Assembly (NCBI GenBank): GCA_934045905.1
Contig: OW203765.1
Coordinates: 13,889,409-13,953,408 of the forward strand
DNA: 64,000 nucleotides
From: Leuctra nigra
Taxonomy: Eukaryota > Arthropoda > Insecta > Plecoptera > Leuctridae
Direction: 5' to 3'
The translations under genes and the position numbers were made by a program. Below are positions 10,468 to 21,559 of the stretch, piece after piece (the stretch's first letter is position 1; every line of letters begins with the position of its first letter). The notes beneath the pieces are model-generated. The model searched no databases, was not told the origin of the DNA, and saw only the letters and a program-made list of their open reading frames with translations.

Positions 10468-12093
10468 CTGGTCACTTGGAACCCATGTGAGCCATCCAAA
10501 ACTCCGCAAACATCCGTACAGAACGGCGTCACGGTTGGAATGTGTGCGTTATTGACACCGATCAGTGCTACTCCGAGTTGAGATCGTGGGTCATACACCA
10601 CCTTCCAGTACACGGCTTGCACAGGGATCTGGTTGTTGCCGGACACCAGGTACAGGCAGTGTTGAATCCAGGCATACCTCGGGGGGGGGGCACTGCCCCC
10701 CCCCCCCCCCCCCGAGGTATGCATGTGCCCTCCCCGGCACAAATACCTATTCAAAATACTTTCAAAATAATATGTGAAAAAAACACGTAAAAATAGACGG
10801 ATCATGTCTAAATCCTTCCAAAACGGTTAGAATTGAGTTAAAATTCCAAAAAAAAATTCGGGGCTGTGCACCCCGGACATCTATATCCTGATAAGTTCAA
10901 TAAATTTACCTATTCTTAAATCTCTTTGAACATTTTTTGGATATTTTGCAATTTATAATTCCCCAAAATAGCTATACACTGTGATTCAAAATTGTACCTA
11001 AACGAATGACCTTGATCAAAAAATTTCTCGGGGGCTATGCCCCGAACCCCCTGTTTTCCACTGTGACTTTTCAAAATATATTACGTATAATAATTGCTTT
11101 GTGCTTTGTTCAACTACAAGCATATTCATAAATTAACTCTACCCCCCCCCCCCCCATCCCCGAAACACCAACATCCAAAAAGTACCCCAAAAATATGCCA
11201 CCCCCAACTATTCAAGTGCCCCTCCCGAGAAAAATGTCTGGATTCAACACTGGGTACAGGTAGATCGGTATCTGATTGCCGCTCACGTGAGGCAGAGTTG
11301 TGACGCCATGAGTCCCGGTGTAGACCATAAGATCGCGTTGCATTCTATCTGCATAAGCCCTGATGTTGTCTTCGATCTTAGCCCAGTTGCCTCCATTGAA
11401 AGTCTGCCATTGAGGAGCCACGTTGATGTAGAAGAATGTCGCTCCCATCTGTGAACCGTAGACGAAGTCGGCGTTGGCTGTAAGATGTCCTCGAGCCAGG
11501 TAATTGTCGCCAGTCATCTGGATGAATTTATCTGCTTGAGCCACAGAATCTAACAATACTATCAAGGTTTGAAGTTCATTGATTTTTTGGTACCGATTAT
11601 CGGGATCCACGCCAGGATAAAAACCTGCAGCGGAAAATACGTTCTTCCTAGGAAATCCAGATTGCTTACCACCAATATTCTTCACCAGATCGTATTTGGA
11701 CCAAACTGCGTCAAGTCTTGTGTCATCAAAACAGACTTCAATGGTTTTGATAAACTGCCAGTCAGTCTGGAAACCAATGTCCACGAGGTGGCCATTTCCA
11801 TTATTACAAGGATTTCCAAGACCTCCTCCTTGTCTGACAGCCTCGGGGATGGGAAGCTCTTTGCAAGCTAACTGATTGAAGATGTACTCCATTCGGTTGA
11901 CTTCAAAGGTTAGTCCACCGGCGCATACTGCGTATAGCTCACGTGTCGTCGTGAAGCGAGTAAAGTAGTTGTTGTTGCCGGCGCAGACCAGTCGGACCAC
12001 GGAGCCAGGAGCGAATGTCAAAATGCCCGCAGAGTTCGGCAAGTGGAAGCTGAAACCGTCGTTGCTTGTTTGTTCGAGCCTGAGGATCAGGGG
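10468..12093 (-). CDS. Secreted-type DNA/RNA non-specific endonuclease (dsDNase), exon split by a transposon
   Basis: Metal-dependent nuclease of the NucA/EndA (Endonuclease_NS) family; arthropod members are usually secreted gut or salivary dsDNases. The frame at 12093-11253 carries the core. The ARGHLTANADF motif corresponds to the catalytic (D)RGH. NVAPQWQTFNGGNW plus a following Glu (AKIEDN) corresponds to the Mg-binding Asn/Glu segment. The rest of the exon (IPVQAVYWKVVYDP, then a Cys-containing CTDVC) lies at 10656-10468. The exon ends at CCAG|gtaaaag, so at least one more exon follows. Between the halves sits a 596-bp hAT-type element (10657-11252). Deleting it and one 8-bp duplication joins the halves in frame with no residue lost. 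The 5' boundary is uncertain: an acceptor CGCAG|CCC at 12093 fits, but the frame stays open upstream (GDLPDPQP) to about 12130. Signal-peptide exon not located. The allele is probably null unless the element is spliced out. Confidence 0.88.
10657..11252. mobile_element. Non-autonomous hAT-type element inside endonuclease exon
   Basis: Inverted termini CAGTGTTGAATCCAGGCAT and, inversely, CAGTGTTGAATCCAGACAT. Perfect 8-bp target duplication GGTACAGG at 10649-10656 and 11253-11260. CAGTG-type ends with 8-bp duplications are characteristic of hAT elements. The first 60 bp can fold into a hairpin, with a run of 10 or more G opposite a run of about 18 C, flanked by GCATACCTC and its inverse. Two further 'cggggctatgccccg'-like hairpins occur near 10858 and 11029, and another C-run near 11143. 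No transposase is present. Confidence 0.9.
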
Positions 12094-12203
12094 CTGCGGG
12101 TCGGGCAGATCACCGTTGAAGAAAAAAAAAATAGTTGAATAAAAGTGTTAAGTAATAACATAAATAATTTGATTTCTCGTTTTATACCTACCTATGATAT
12201 CAA

Positions 12204-12355
12204 CTAGGAAAACGCTCAGTGTAACGCGTTGATGAGCGAGCACGGGTACGTGCAAATTCTCGAACCGGAAATGCGTACACAACGCACAGAAAACATATAC
12301 CTACATCCATATCGAATAGAAATATGATTACTAAATCAACATAAAAGTTTTTAAT
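12204..12355 (-). mobile_element. Helitron-like 3' end fragment
   Basis: In minus orientation the fragment ends GCTCGCTCATCAACGCG, hairpin, TTTTCCTAG. The inner 100 bp closely match the same region of the copy at 13140-13945 ('ttccggttcgagaatttgca', 'gtacgcat'). It is truncated before the rest of the body. It lies upstream of the endonuclease exon, probably in its intron. Confidence 0.75.
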
Positions 12356-12356
12356 G

Positions 12357-12417
12357 CGTCTCGACCAATCAGAGCCATCCCCAAAAATCTCGGACGGCGA
12401 GGGATTGGTCGAGACGG
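12357..12417. repeat. Short hairpin
   Basis: CGTCTCGACCAATC is followed about 30 bp later by its inverse GATTGGTCGAGACG. It directly abuts the Helitron fragment and may be a MITE remnant. Confidence 0.5.
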
Positions 12418-13031
12418 GTCACGTGGTCGTTTTCGTCGGACGGTGTCGGACGTTGACGGAAGATGACGGATCATGGAAAGTCAGCTTAAGGGGGTTCCAG
12501 GGTTACGGCATAGGAATGAGAATTTGCTGTAATTCACACCAAAGATTAATGAAACCATATTACATACAACTAGCAAAAAATATTTGCCCCTTACGGTATC
12601 ATATAATTAGATAATCTTGATTGAAGATCATCTTTTCCCCCATAAGATAACACAGGGAGACATGAAATCGTCCCGGAAAATTGGAAAACTGTTCCTAAAA
12701 TCGCAAAAGGAATGACAAATTATTGAAAATAGTTTCAAATTAAAGATAATAATTTTTAGAATAAGACTGCCGTTTGAAAATATGGGGTCACGGGCCAAAT
12801 AAGAAAGAAAATGTGTACAATGTGTGAAATTTGCCATAAATCTGGCAACATTGCACTACAAATATGAATTATTTTGGGATAGTTAAATTGGAACTCAATT
12901 AAAAACATATAATTGGAGCACACGGTAAGATATAATTATTTTATGCTGTTGTTTGAGGTATTATTTCATCAGAGATTTGTATGAATTACGGCGAATTCTA
13001 AGCACCGTGGCTGGAGCAGTGGGACCACTTT
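12418..13031. other. No gene seen
   Basis: AT-rich, with no supportable exon on either strand and no complete element. Confidence 0.4.
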
Positions 13032-14715
13032 AACGCGTTGACGAGCGAGCACGGATACGCGCAACACCTCGAACCCAAAATGATGTCTATGTCTAATGTG
13101 CTTAAAAGCCAATAATTGTTGAATTACGTCAAAGACTTGTTGAGCGAGCGAAGCGAGCGTCTCCTTTTAACTCTTTTGGCACGGACCTCTGTTTTTTTTT
13201 TTTTTTTTTTTTTTTTTCCGTTTACTGACGCTATACAGGTCAGAGTTTTTCTTCGATCGAGCTGAAATTTTGCACACATGTGGAGACAACCTTTTCTGTT
13301 TGCTGACCCCTAATTTTTTTGAAAAAAAATTGATTGGTTAAAATTTAAATAAACATCTCCTGATGGTAGGTTGAAAAATGAAACTGGTCTTCGATAAATC
13401 TGATCAAACTCATATTTTGGCTATACAGGTCAGTGTTTTTCTTTGATCGAGCTGAATGTTGTACGTTGTAAAACCAATTCCTTCTCTGTTTGCATACCAT
13501 AATTTTTTTGAAATCCATTCATTGGTTAAAATTTAAATAAATAATTCCTGATAGGCTGAAAAATGAAAACGGTCTTCGATAATTCTGATCAAACTCATAT
13601 TTTGCATGATCATTAAGACCAATATTGTCTCTTATTTTACAAAATTCCATCCCAATCAGTTAAGAACGTATGAAGTTATTGACATTTTTAATATCTGTCA
13701 GTAATGAAGTATCGAAATGAATGTTTTCCAGTGCCAATTGAAAATTGATTCTGATTTGCTTTTTGAACCAGGTGCTTAGATGCTATTTTAAAGTTTCGAT
13801 GAAAAGCATACACTTTTAAGTTGATATCATAATCAATTCAATATGGATGTATATGTTTTCTGTACGTTGTGTACGCATTTCCGGTTCGAGAATTTGCACG
13901 TACCCGTGCTCGCTCATCAACGCGTTACACTGAGCGTTTTCCTAGTATGATAATCTACAACAATTCCTAAAATATTGTTCCCAATAACCATGCAAAGTTT
14001 TAAGTTGATCGATTAAACCTTTATGATTGAATAGTTCCTTGTTAATTTTTAAAAATCACAGGATCTTGTTCCAAAAATATACCTGGGACCACTCATACGA
14101 TATAAGTGTGTATACACAATATCAGATCAATCTGTTGATTATAAGTGTCATAATTATGCGATTGAAAGTTTCTGTTCTAACTACCTTGGAACATTGGAAC
14201 TGAGGCGTCAATGTTGCCGTGATCCATAGCAACAAGCAAAATGTCCGTAAAATGTCAATAACTTTTGGATTTAAACACAGATGTGTCTGAAAATTGTCAA
14301 AAACACAGATAATGTTGGTCCCAATGTCCATGCAAAGTTTTAAGTTGATCGGTAAAACGGTTCTAGTTAAAATTTCAAAAATCACAGTAAAGATGGTTTT
14401 AAATTTTAACCAATGGGAGGATTTGGCTGAAACTTTGGATGATTGGGTAAAATGTTAGTGGTAATGACTTGTCGAAATTTCAAATTGATCAAACCCACCA
14501 ATCGAAAGACATTTTTTTTAAATTTGAACCAATCAATGGATTTCGAAAAAATTAGGGTCTGCAACGCCCGGAAATGGTTAGTACATGTTTGCAAAATTTC
14601 AGCTTGATCAAAGAAAAACTGTGACTTGTATATCGTCAGTAACAGAAAAAAACACACAAAAAAAAGAGGTCCGTGCCAAAAGAGCCAAAAGGAGACGCTC
14701 GCTTCGCTCGCTCAA
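13032..14715 (-). mobile_element. Helitron-like element in minus orientation, interrupted by a second copy
   Basis: Its left end (minus strand) is at 14715: TTGAGCGAGCGAAGCGAGCG then 'tctccttttggctctt'. Body blocks run down to 13946 and continue from 13139 to 13032 without a gap ('gattttcat' / 'acaagtct' motifs of family members at 37495 and 61550). The 3' end stops inside the terminal hairpin (AACGCGTT then unrelated sequence), so it lacks the CTAG terminus. The 806-bp gap is another family member in plus orientation. Confidence 0.75.
13140..13945 (+). mobile_element. Helitron-like element nested without target duplication (copy B)
   Basis: Full-length from TTGAGCGAGCGAAGCGAGCG to TTTTCCTAG. 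Comparison of the interrupted host element with other copies shows the empty site as ...acttg/tatga..., with nothing duplicated beyond one ambiguous G. Absence of a target duplication is the expected signature of rolling-circle (Helitron) insertion. A poly-T tract of about 25 bp follows the first 50 bp. Confidence 0.8.
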
Positions 14716-15764
14716 TTATTTTAGTTTTGACTTTGACTTGTACCTTAATTTATTGACTATGTATAAATAATGTAAAATTATATAAAATTGTGTAGTTTAT
14801 GAACTACACATTATGTGTAAAATTTCAAAAAAATAGAAACTACCCCGTTCTGCCCCACCTACAACCTACTGCTACTGCGAATGTCCCACCTACTGAGCTT
14901 GTCAAACACATATTCAAGGACTCGCAAAAAATAAATGAGAGAAATACAAAATAACTTTTTTGGGATAGGCGCATTCAAGAAGAACATTTTTAACAATGTT
15001 TAAACCTATACCCAAAAAGGATATTTGTTTTCTCTCCTTTTTTTGTGAGTCCTTAAATAATATGTGTTTGACATGCATAGAAAATGTCAAGATGGTCATT
15101 CATTAGGTTTCGGAGACACAATTTAAAGAATATGGGCATTTCAATGTTAAAATTTAAATGCGAAGTTCGGATATGACATTCGTAAATAATTTATATTTCC
15201 CAGACCGATAGAAGTCCCATCCTGAAACTTTCTGAGCATGTCAAAAACATATCAGAGGTCTTACAGAAAAAAAAAAATTCGTCTGGAGGTAGTTAAAAAA
15301 ATCACAAAATTTGTATCAAATTAAAATCGATTTTTCCCGGACAATCATATTTAAAAAGTATGTTTCAAAGAGCTATCAGCTATAAAAAAATCATATTTCT
15401 AAGTGGAACAAGTAAAAAGATGTTAATGTTGTCTAACGCTCAATTGTCCAAAAAGTAATTTTTTTGGTCCATTTTGGAGACCTGTTATAGTGAAAGAGCT
15501 TACAAAGAAAATGGAAAAATCCTGAAAGATGTTTGTGCTGCTTATTGTCCCAAATTTTGAGAACAATCAGAGAGGTTGTCGAAAGGTCATTGGTTAAGTT
15601 GATACGGAACGAATAGGTACCATTTTCATATCGAAGGTCTGAAATTTAACGTATAAATCCTATGACGAAACCCTTATCTTTTGCGCCATAGAAAAACTCC
15701 CACGTGTCTTCCAATTAAATATAGATAACAAATCACCTTTCCTAATCACAACCTCACAACTTGC
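14716..15764. other. No gene seen
   Basis: AT-rich. Blocks at 14890-14940 and 15030-15075 are partly inverse of one another ('tgtcaaacacatat...aaggactc'), suggesting a decayed inverted repeat. No exon is supported until 15765. Confidence 0.4.
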
Positions 15765-15932
15765 ATGCGAGATAAATCAGTCGTGCTTACATCGTCGACC
15801 GGCAACATCATGAGTGCCAGTGGTTTCATTCTCCACGGCCCCAAAGAGCCCAGTGCTCCAGTACAGCCTCTTGGAGATCTTCTCGTCGACACGTTGTCCC
15901 GATATGGCAACACTGTGGCGCAAGTTCAACAG
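15765..15932 (+). CDS. First coding exon of a probable adenylate-forming enzyme (4CL/luciferase-like)
   Basis: ATG at 15765 (a second in-frame ATG lies 15 codons on) opens a frame that ends at CAACAG|gtatta, a plausible donor at 15933. The encoded segment contains 'FILHGPKEPSAPVQPLGDLL' and 'LSRYGNTVAQV'. This resembles the N-termini of insect 4-coumarate-CoA-ligase/luciferin-monooxygenase-like proteins, where a 'hGP..P..P..lG..ll..l..yg..vA' pattern precedes the first core motif. In that family the next exon would supply 'D..tG..ltY.eL'. I did not find it downstream before repeats begin, so the gene is partial here. The family call is by resemblance only; function is not shown by the exon. 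Confidence 0.4.
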
Positions 15933-16242
15933 GTATTACGAGGAAATAGCTCAGTGTAACCAGGTGCGCAGGAATGGGTTAGGGATTCCCCCCCCCCCAC
16001 TCCCCTCACTGATTCTATTCCTCTATCTGATTTAGGTCAATATAATATCAAATTTTACAGAGTGTTCAAATTGCGTAGAAGCGTACCAAATTCATTCCTA
16101 GAATTCAAAATGTTTTATTGCATTGCACAATTTAATATTTAATGCAATATGATGCTTAAGTGCAATATTGGCAAAAATTTCAAATGAATCGGATCAACCA
16201 ATCACACTATCTACCAATCAAACTCTCTACAGACCGAGACAC

Positions 16243-16328
16243 CGTCAGTTGTTCTGTAAGGCCGAGAAAGACAACATTGCAAGGTGAGCGCGCAATGAAG
16301 TCTTTCTCGGCCTAGCAGAACAACTGAC
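16243..16328. repeat. Hairpin MITE, about 85 bp
   Basis: TCAGTTGTTCTG and GGCCGAGAAAGAC are mirrored by GTCTTTCTCGGCC and CAGAACAACTGA around a central loop containing 'gagcgcgc'. Compact, nearly perfect inverted repeat with no coding. Confidence 0.75.
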
Positions 16329-16572
16329 TGTGGCTCCATCTGGTGAGAGTTCAAACAGGACAAACGAACTGTATATAGATACTAGATATTAACGTGTATC
16401 TAATAAGCAGTGAAAGAAGGGGTTTAATTTTAAAACCCAGGGGGAAAAGCTTTGTGAATCCGGGCACATAAGTTTTATTAAATTTGAATCACTCATTGGA
16501 TTTCGATAAAATTCCTGTCGACAAACGAAAATGTCAGACCGATCGGTGAAACTCGGCGTTACGGGAAGGTTG

Positions 16573-18835
16573 TGGCTGGTCTCCTGCGACAGCATGGCGT
16601 TGCCTAGCGATTCTTTGTAAAACATATCAAAAGTTCTATTAAATATCTCAAATTTTCATATGTATTTCCAGTTTGAATTTGACATTTTGGCGGGAAAATT
16701 TATGTGTGACGTATGTGAGCCCAGTGAATTTCTAAGCACACAACAATGTGTTACCATGGTGAATACTTTGTTGCCATGGCAATGCTGTGAATCATGACGT
16801 AATGACAAAATTATTTTTTTAAACAAAGCGAAATAATTTATCAAGTCTGGGATTTCTATCAATCTTTATAAGTCAATCTTTATTACCAATCGTTATACTA
16901 GAAAACCATTTATTCATCAATATTATTGCTTTGTTTGTCTCCATCCTAGACATGTGTACTTTCATTATTTCACGTTTTTATTCCATTCTACAACTAGAGA
17001 GAGTTCCCTAATGTGCATTTGCATAGTTCTACAAAGATTGCCTCTTGCAAAGTTTGAGAAAGAAACAAACAAATCATTCTGCCATAATTTGTATTTTATT
17101 TTGTATAATAGTACAGAAACAAGAGACAAGACTATGAAGATATTCAACAGAACAACAGATAATGTCCCAGACTCTTGCATTTAAAACCTCCGTCGTTACT
17201 AGCTGTTGATCTTGCTGGTTGATCTTGCTGTTGATCTTGCTGGTTGATCGTGCTGTTGATCTTGCTGGTTGATCGTGCTGTTGATCTTGCTGGTTGATAG
17301 TGCTGTTGATCTTGCTGGTTGTCTAGCTGGTTGATCTTGCTGGTTGATCGTGCTGTTGATCGTGCTGTTGATCTTTCTGGTTGATCGTGCTGTTGATCTT
17401 TCTGGTTGATCGTGCTGTTGATCTTGCTGGTTGATAGTGCTGTTGATCTTGCTGGTTGTCTAGCTGGTTGATCTTGCTGGTTGATCGTGCTGTTGATCGT
17501 GCTGTTGATCTTTCTGGTTGATCGTGCTGTTGATCTTGCTGGTTGATCTTGCTGTTGATCTGGCTGGTTGATCTTGCTGTTGATCTGGCTGGTTTATCTG
17601 CTGTTGATATGGCTGGTTGATCTTGCTGTTGATCTGGCTGGTTGATCTTGCTGTTGATCTGCTGTTGATCTGGCTGGTTGATCTTGCTGTTGATCTTGCT
17701 GGTTGATCTGCTGTTGATCTGGCTGGTTGATCTTGCGGTTGATCTGGCTGGTTGATCTTGCTGGTTGATCTTGCTGTTGATTTTGCTGGTTGATCTGCGG
17801 TTGATCTGGCTGGTTGATCTTGCTGTTGATCTTGCTGGTTGATCTGCTGTTGATCTGGCTGGTTGATCTTGCTGTTGATCTTGCTGGTTGATCTGCTGTT
17901 GATCTTGCTGGTTGATCTGGCTGGTTGATCTTGCTGTTGATCTTGCTGGTTGATCTTGCTGTTGATCTTGCTGGTTGATCTGCTGTTGATCTTGCTGGTT
18001 GATCTGGCTGGTTGATCTGGCTGGTTGATCTTGCTGGTTGATCTTGCTGTTGATCTTGCTGGTTGATCTGCTGTTGATCTTGCTGGTTGATCTGCTGGTT
18101 GATCTGGCTGGTTGATCTTGCTGTTGATCTTGCTGGTTGATCTGCTGTTGATCTTGCTGGTTGATCTGGCTGGTTGATTTTGCAGTTGATCTGGCTGGTT
18201 GATCATGCTGATATGAAACAGTTCGTATAGTCATTGACGTCGGATTAAACTGAAGATAACGATTCAGTTGACAGGTTATTGAACCTCGACATCTCGTAGC
18301 TGAACGGATCCACGAGAACCCTGAACGTGAACCTCGTACTAAAGTTGAATGCATTATCTCTGTAGCCTGAGTTCGAACCTTTCTCGTCGTTTATACGTGC
18401 CGCCTCCTCTCGGCTCAAATCACCTCGTATGTCTTCGAGATTGGATTGTTGGGATTCTTGTCAGGGCGTCACTTCAGCACCAACGTGCGGGATGTCTTCT
18501 AGATCTTAGATGTTCAGCTCTTCCGATACCCGACCATTCGTTTAGTTCAAGACTTGACAGACGTAGAGGGCGAGGTGGTTAATGCTACTATTTGGTAGGT
18601 AGTGCTAGACGACCCCAAATGTAACGAGAGCGACATTTCAAATGTTGTCATAACAACACAATAATAATAGACTTTATTATTTTATTGACAACATTATTAT
18701 TATTGACATATTATTATTATGACATTATTATTTATTATTGACAACAATAATAGAAATGCAACAATAACCACATGAGACAGGATCTAGATAAGGTGCAGAG
18801 GGTGTCTACCAGGGGGCAGTGACTATGTTTAAAAT
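16573..18835. repeat. Dispersed repeat family P, copy 1 (with expanded minisatellite)
   Basis: Shares long blocks with 19852-20998 and 62292-63889. Shared motifs include 'gcgattctt(c/t)gtaaa', 'caacaatgtgttaccatgg', 'gagagagtt', 'agattgcctcttgcaaag', and downstream 'aacctcgacatctcgtagct' and 'gaccattcg'. The left part carries repeated 'ttgccatggcaatg'-type palindromes. The nature of the parent element is unknown. An LTR-retrotransposon or large non-autonomous DNA element are both possible. This copy lacks the internal hairpin seen in copies 2 and 3 and instead has a 1-kb minisatellite. Confidence 0.7.
17201..18210. repeat. 12/13-bp minisatellite GTTGATCTTGCT(G)
   Basis: About 80 copies of a 12- or 13-bp unit with variants (ttgctg, tggctg, ctgctg). 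The unit has no stop codon on the minus strand, so long open frames rich in Gln/Asp/Ser/Arg arise there in more than one frame. That is a by-product of the repeat and not evidence of a gene. Copies 2 and 3 of the parent repeat hold only one or two units at the same place. Confidence 0.95.
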
Positions 18836-18927
18836 TAGTTAAAAACTAGATAAAACACCATAAATACTCCAAATTATTGAACCTATTATGTAGATTCTAT
18901 TCCCCTTCTAACAACACAAGGAAGTAT

Positions 18928-19130
18928 TTGAGCGAGTGTAATGAGCATCTCTATTCAGCACTTTTGGACACTTTCTCTGTTTTTTTGTATTTCAAACAAT
19001 AACTTGTTTGAGTAAACATAAAGTACCTACACTCGACAAAACATAAAACGGATTTTGAAGTAATCGGATTGTCTGAAAATGATTTGATTGCACCTTCCGA
19101 AGTAGTCTATTCAAACTCGGCATCTAGCTC
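18928..19130 (+). mobile_element. Helitron-like 5' fragment
   Basis: Begins TTGAGCGAGTG, then 'gcatctctattcagcactttt' and 'ggacactttctctgttttttt', matching the left ends at 35164 and 47391. Sequence similarity fades within about 100 bp and no 3' terminus follows. Confidence 0.5.
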
Positions 19131-19467
19131 TAGAAGGTGAGCTCTCATTTCACTGATAATAATAAGGACATCACTACAGTAATTGAATTGCATTCATACC
19201 GTCTTCTGTTTTGCCGAGTGAACATAACCATAATCGATCTGCTCGTTAATTCCTGGTTAATTGTTACCACTAATTGTATCCTCCCTTTAGCCAAGACAGC
19301 CAATTTAAGGTGCTGCAAGCGCGAGCGATTTTGCCGCTTGTTGCAGGCACATTTTTGGATGCGATTGGAGGCAATATGGGTTGACGAAATGATTTGAGAT
19401 TTTAATCATGATTAGATGAAATATAAACTTATGGTTATCCTTTTTCATTATATATTATTAATGCAGA

Positions 19468-19850
19468 TTATTTAGGCCGTATTCTGCATCCTAAATGCCA
19501 TTTATCTTTATCCAAGAAGTATCCATTGCGTAGACCTCTTCTTCTCATGGCAGTGTCGATCCCTTCTGCCCACCTCCTCCTTGGTCTTCCTCTCTTCATT
19601 CTTCTTGACGGTGCCCATGACCAGGCTCTCATTAGCTTACCTTTATCTGGCTTCCTTCTGAGATGGCTATACCACAAGAGTTGCTTCATCTCTATATAAT
19701 CAGTAAGTGATGTCTCAACTGCCATCATTTCACGTATGCGGTCGTTCCTCACATGGTCGAGTATCGTAACCGAGCAGCATCTTCTCCAGTACCCCATCTC
19801 CATTGCTCGGACTCTTTGTGCCATTCGGGAAGTTAAGGTCTCCTGGTCTG
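19468..19850 (-). pseudogene. Non-LTR retrotransposon (RTE-like) C-terminal ORF fragment
   Basis: The minus frame encodes the segment found at the end of RTE-type polyproteins: 'DHVRNDRIREMM', 'LLWYSHLRR', 'RGRPRRRWAEGID', then a short tail. No polymerase motifs remain, so this is a 5'-truncated, immobile copy. It abuts copy 2 of repeat family P. Confidence 0.65.
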
Positions 19851-19851
19851 G

Positions 19852-20998
19852 TCTTCTGCGACAGCATAGCGTTGCTTAGCGATTCTTCGTAAACAAATAT
19901 CAAAATGTCTAATAAATATCTCAAATTTGCATAGATATTACATTTTGAATTTGACATTTAGCTGGAAAATCTGTGTGTGACGTATCTAAACCAGGTTAGT
20001 TCATTTCTAAGCCCACAACAATGTGTTACCATGGAGAATACTGTGTTGCCATGGCAATGTTGTGCCCCATGACGTCAATGACTATATTACTGTTTTAAAA
20101 CAAAGCGAAATAATTTTTAAAGTCTGGGATTTCTATCAATCTTTCTGAGTCAATTACTAGAAAACTATTCATCCAACAATACTATTGTTTTGTTTGTCTA
20201 TATCCTAGACATGTAGGTGTACTTTCAATATTTCACGTTTTTTATCCATTCTACAAGAATAGAGAGAGTTCTCTGATGTGCATCAGACTTTTAACGGTCA
20301 ACACATAGTTCTGCAAAGATTGCCTCTTGCAAAGTTTGAGAAAGAAACAAATAAATCAATCTGCCCTAATTTGTGTGTTTTATTTTAAAATAGTACAGAA
20401 ACAAGTGACAACACTATGAAGATATTTCAACAGAACAACAGGTTATGTCCCAGACACTTGCATTTAAAACCTCCATCGTCACTTGCTGTTGATCTTGCTG
20501 GTTGTTCGAACTATGTTGACTCCATGGTTGACTTAAACACCAGGCACACTGTCAACTTCTGTGAGAGTGGAGAGTGAAGAGTAGCTCTCTCATTGGCTGA
20601 CAGCTGTCACCTGGCCTTATGACGGTCACGTGACAGCTGTCAGCCAATTAGAGAGCTACTCTTCACTCTCCACTCTCACAGAAGTTGACAGTGTGTCCGG
20701 TGTTCTAGGGTCGTTCCGTTTGCTTTGGACTCAGTACTCGTACGTGGAGAAGGTTGTGGTGTCTTGGTAGACGTGCCGATAATCTTCACTCTGCCACTTT
20801 TCCGTTTATAGTCATCGTGCCCTCTGATTCTTCTATCTTCAACGCCTTCATGGTAAAGGAGCCGATTGTTATCCTCCAGATTTCTCCTCGATCCCCTCGA
20901 CAGTACTCGAAAGTCCTCGAGATTCCTCGAGTCCATTAACTCCTCGAAAGCGGTTTCACTTGCGTCGACTTTTGTTATCTCAAATATTATCAGTCAAA
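19852..20998. repeat. Dispersed repeat family P, copy 2
   Basis: Parallels copy 1 from 'ctggtcttctgcgacagcat' through the 'cttgctgttgatcttgctgg' motif, then continues into a large hairpin (20535-20704). It then runs into a segment whose minus strand keeps an open frame (20936-20676) similar to that of copy 3 (63362-63078). Shared residues include NNRLLYHE, DRRIRGHDDYKRK and GTSTKTPQPSPRTSTES. Conservation of a basic ORF in both suggests a decayed element-encoded protein, possibly gag-like; I do not recognise it. Confidence 0.65.
20535..20704. repeat. Large hairpin inside repeat P copy 2
   Basis: Arms of about 75 bp: AACACCAGGCACACTGTCAA, CTTCTGTGAGAGTGGAGAGT and GACAGCTGTCA are mirrored on the right side, with a short loop at 'ggccttatgacgg'. 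The same hairpin is at 62937-63107, so it moved with the parent element. Confidence 0.85.
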
Positions 20999-21559
20999 TA
21001 TTACTGATTTAGAAGAGACGAAGTCGAAATGAAGTTTTCAAAATTTGGGCTTAGTCATGACATCTGCCTATTCATTGTGAACACAATGAGCTTTCGTGGA
21101 AGTCTGTAGTGTGAAAGGTGGGGCTTAAATCGTGACAAAAATAAATGTCTATTTTCAAAAGTCAAAACTTTACGGTACAACAATAATGTGTTAAAAAAGA
21201 TACAGTGAGTTGTAAAATCACTTACTGCGAATGAGAAAAACGCCCTCCTGACTTTTTGAGTGCAGTAGCTTGGATTTATATTTTTAGTCATGTGGTATCG
21301 CTCGAATCGCGTTAAGATACAGTAGTGAGGGAACTAAGACATTCATGGGGGTTTCCATGGCAGGAACAATGAGTAGATTCATCTGAAAGTTAACAAATAA
21401 CAAAGATTTGTTAATACCAACTCATTGTCTATTGATCATTGTTGGGATATTTTTTAATAAAATCGCATAGCAAAATTTTTTTAAGTGAATTACATTTGCT
21501 TTGGTGAACAGTCGTATATTTTTACTCCACTTAAAATTGTGTAAAGAGGAAGAATTAAT

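Noticed and set aside
10542..10790. Plus-strand frames through 10542-10790 with poly-Pro stretches
   Set aside because: They run antisense through the nuclease exon and into the C-run of the hAT element; no independent coding support.
12085..12130. AT-AC (U12-type) acceptor at the 5' edge of the nuclease exon
   Set aside because: The sequence 'ttcttcaac' would fit an AC acceptor, but no matching branch-point motif sits at the right distance. A normal CAG acceptor at 12093 is available.
17323..18354. Open frames of up to 343 codons on the minus strand, rich in Gln/Asp/Ser/Arg
   Set aside because: They arise from a stop-free 12/13-bp minisatellite and are open in more than one frame, with no start context, domain or splice structure.
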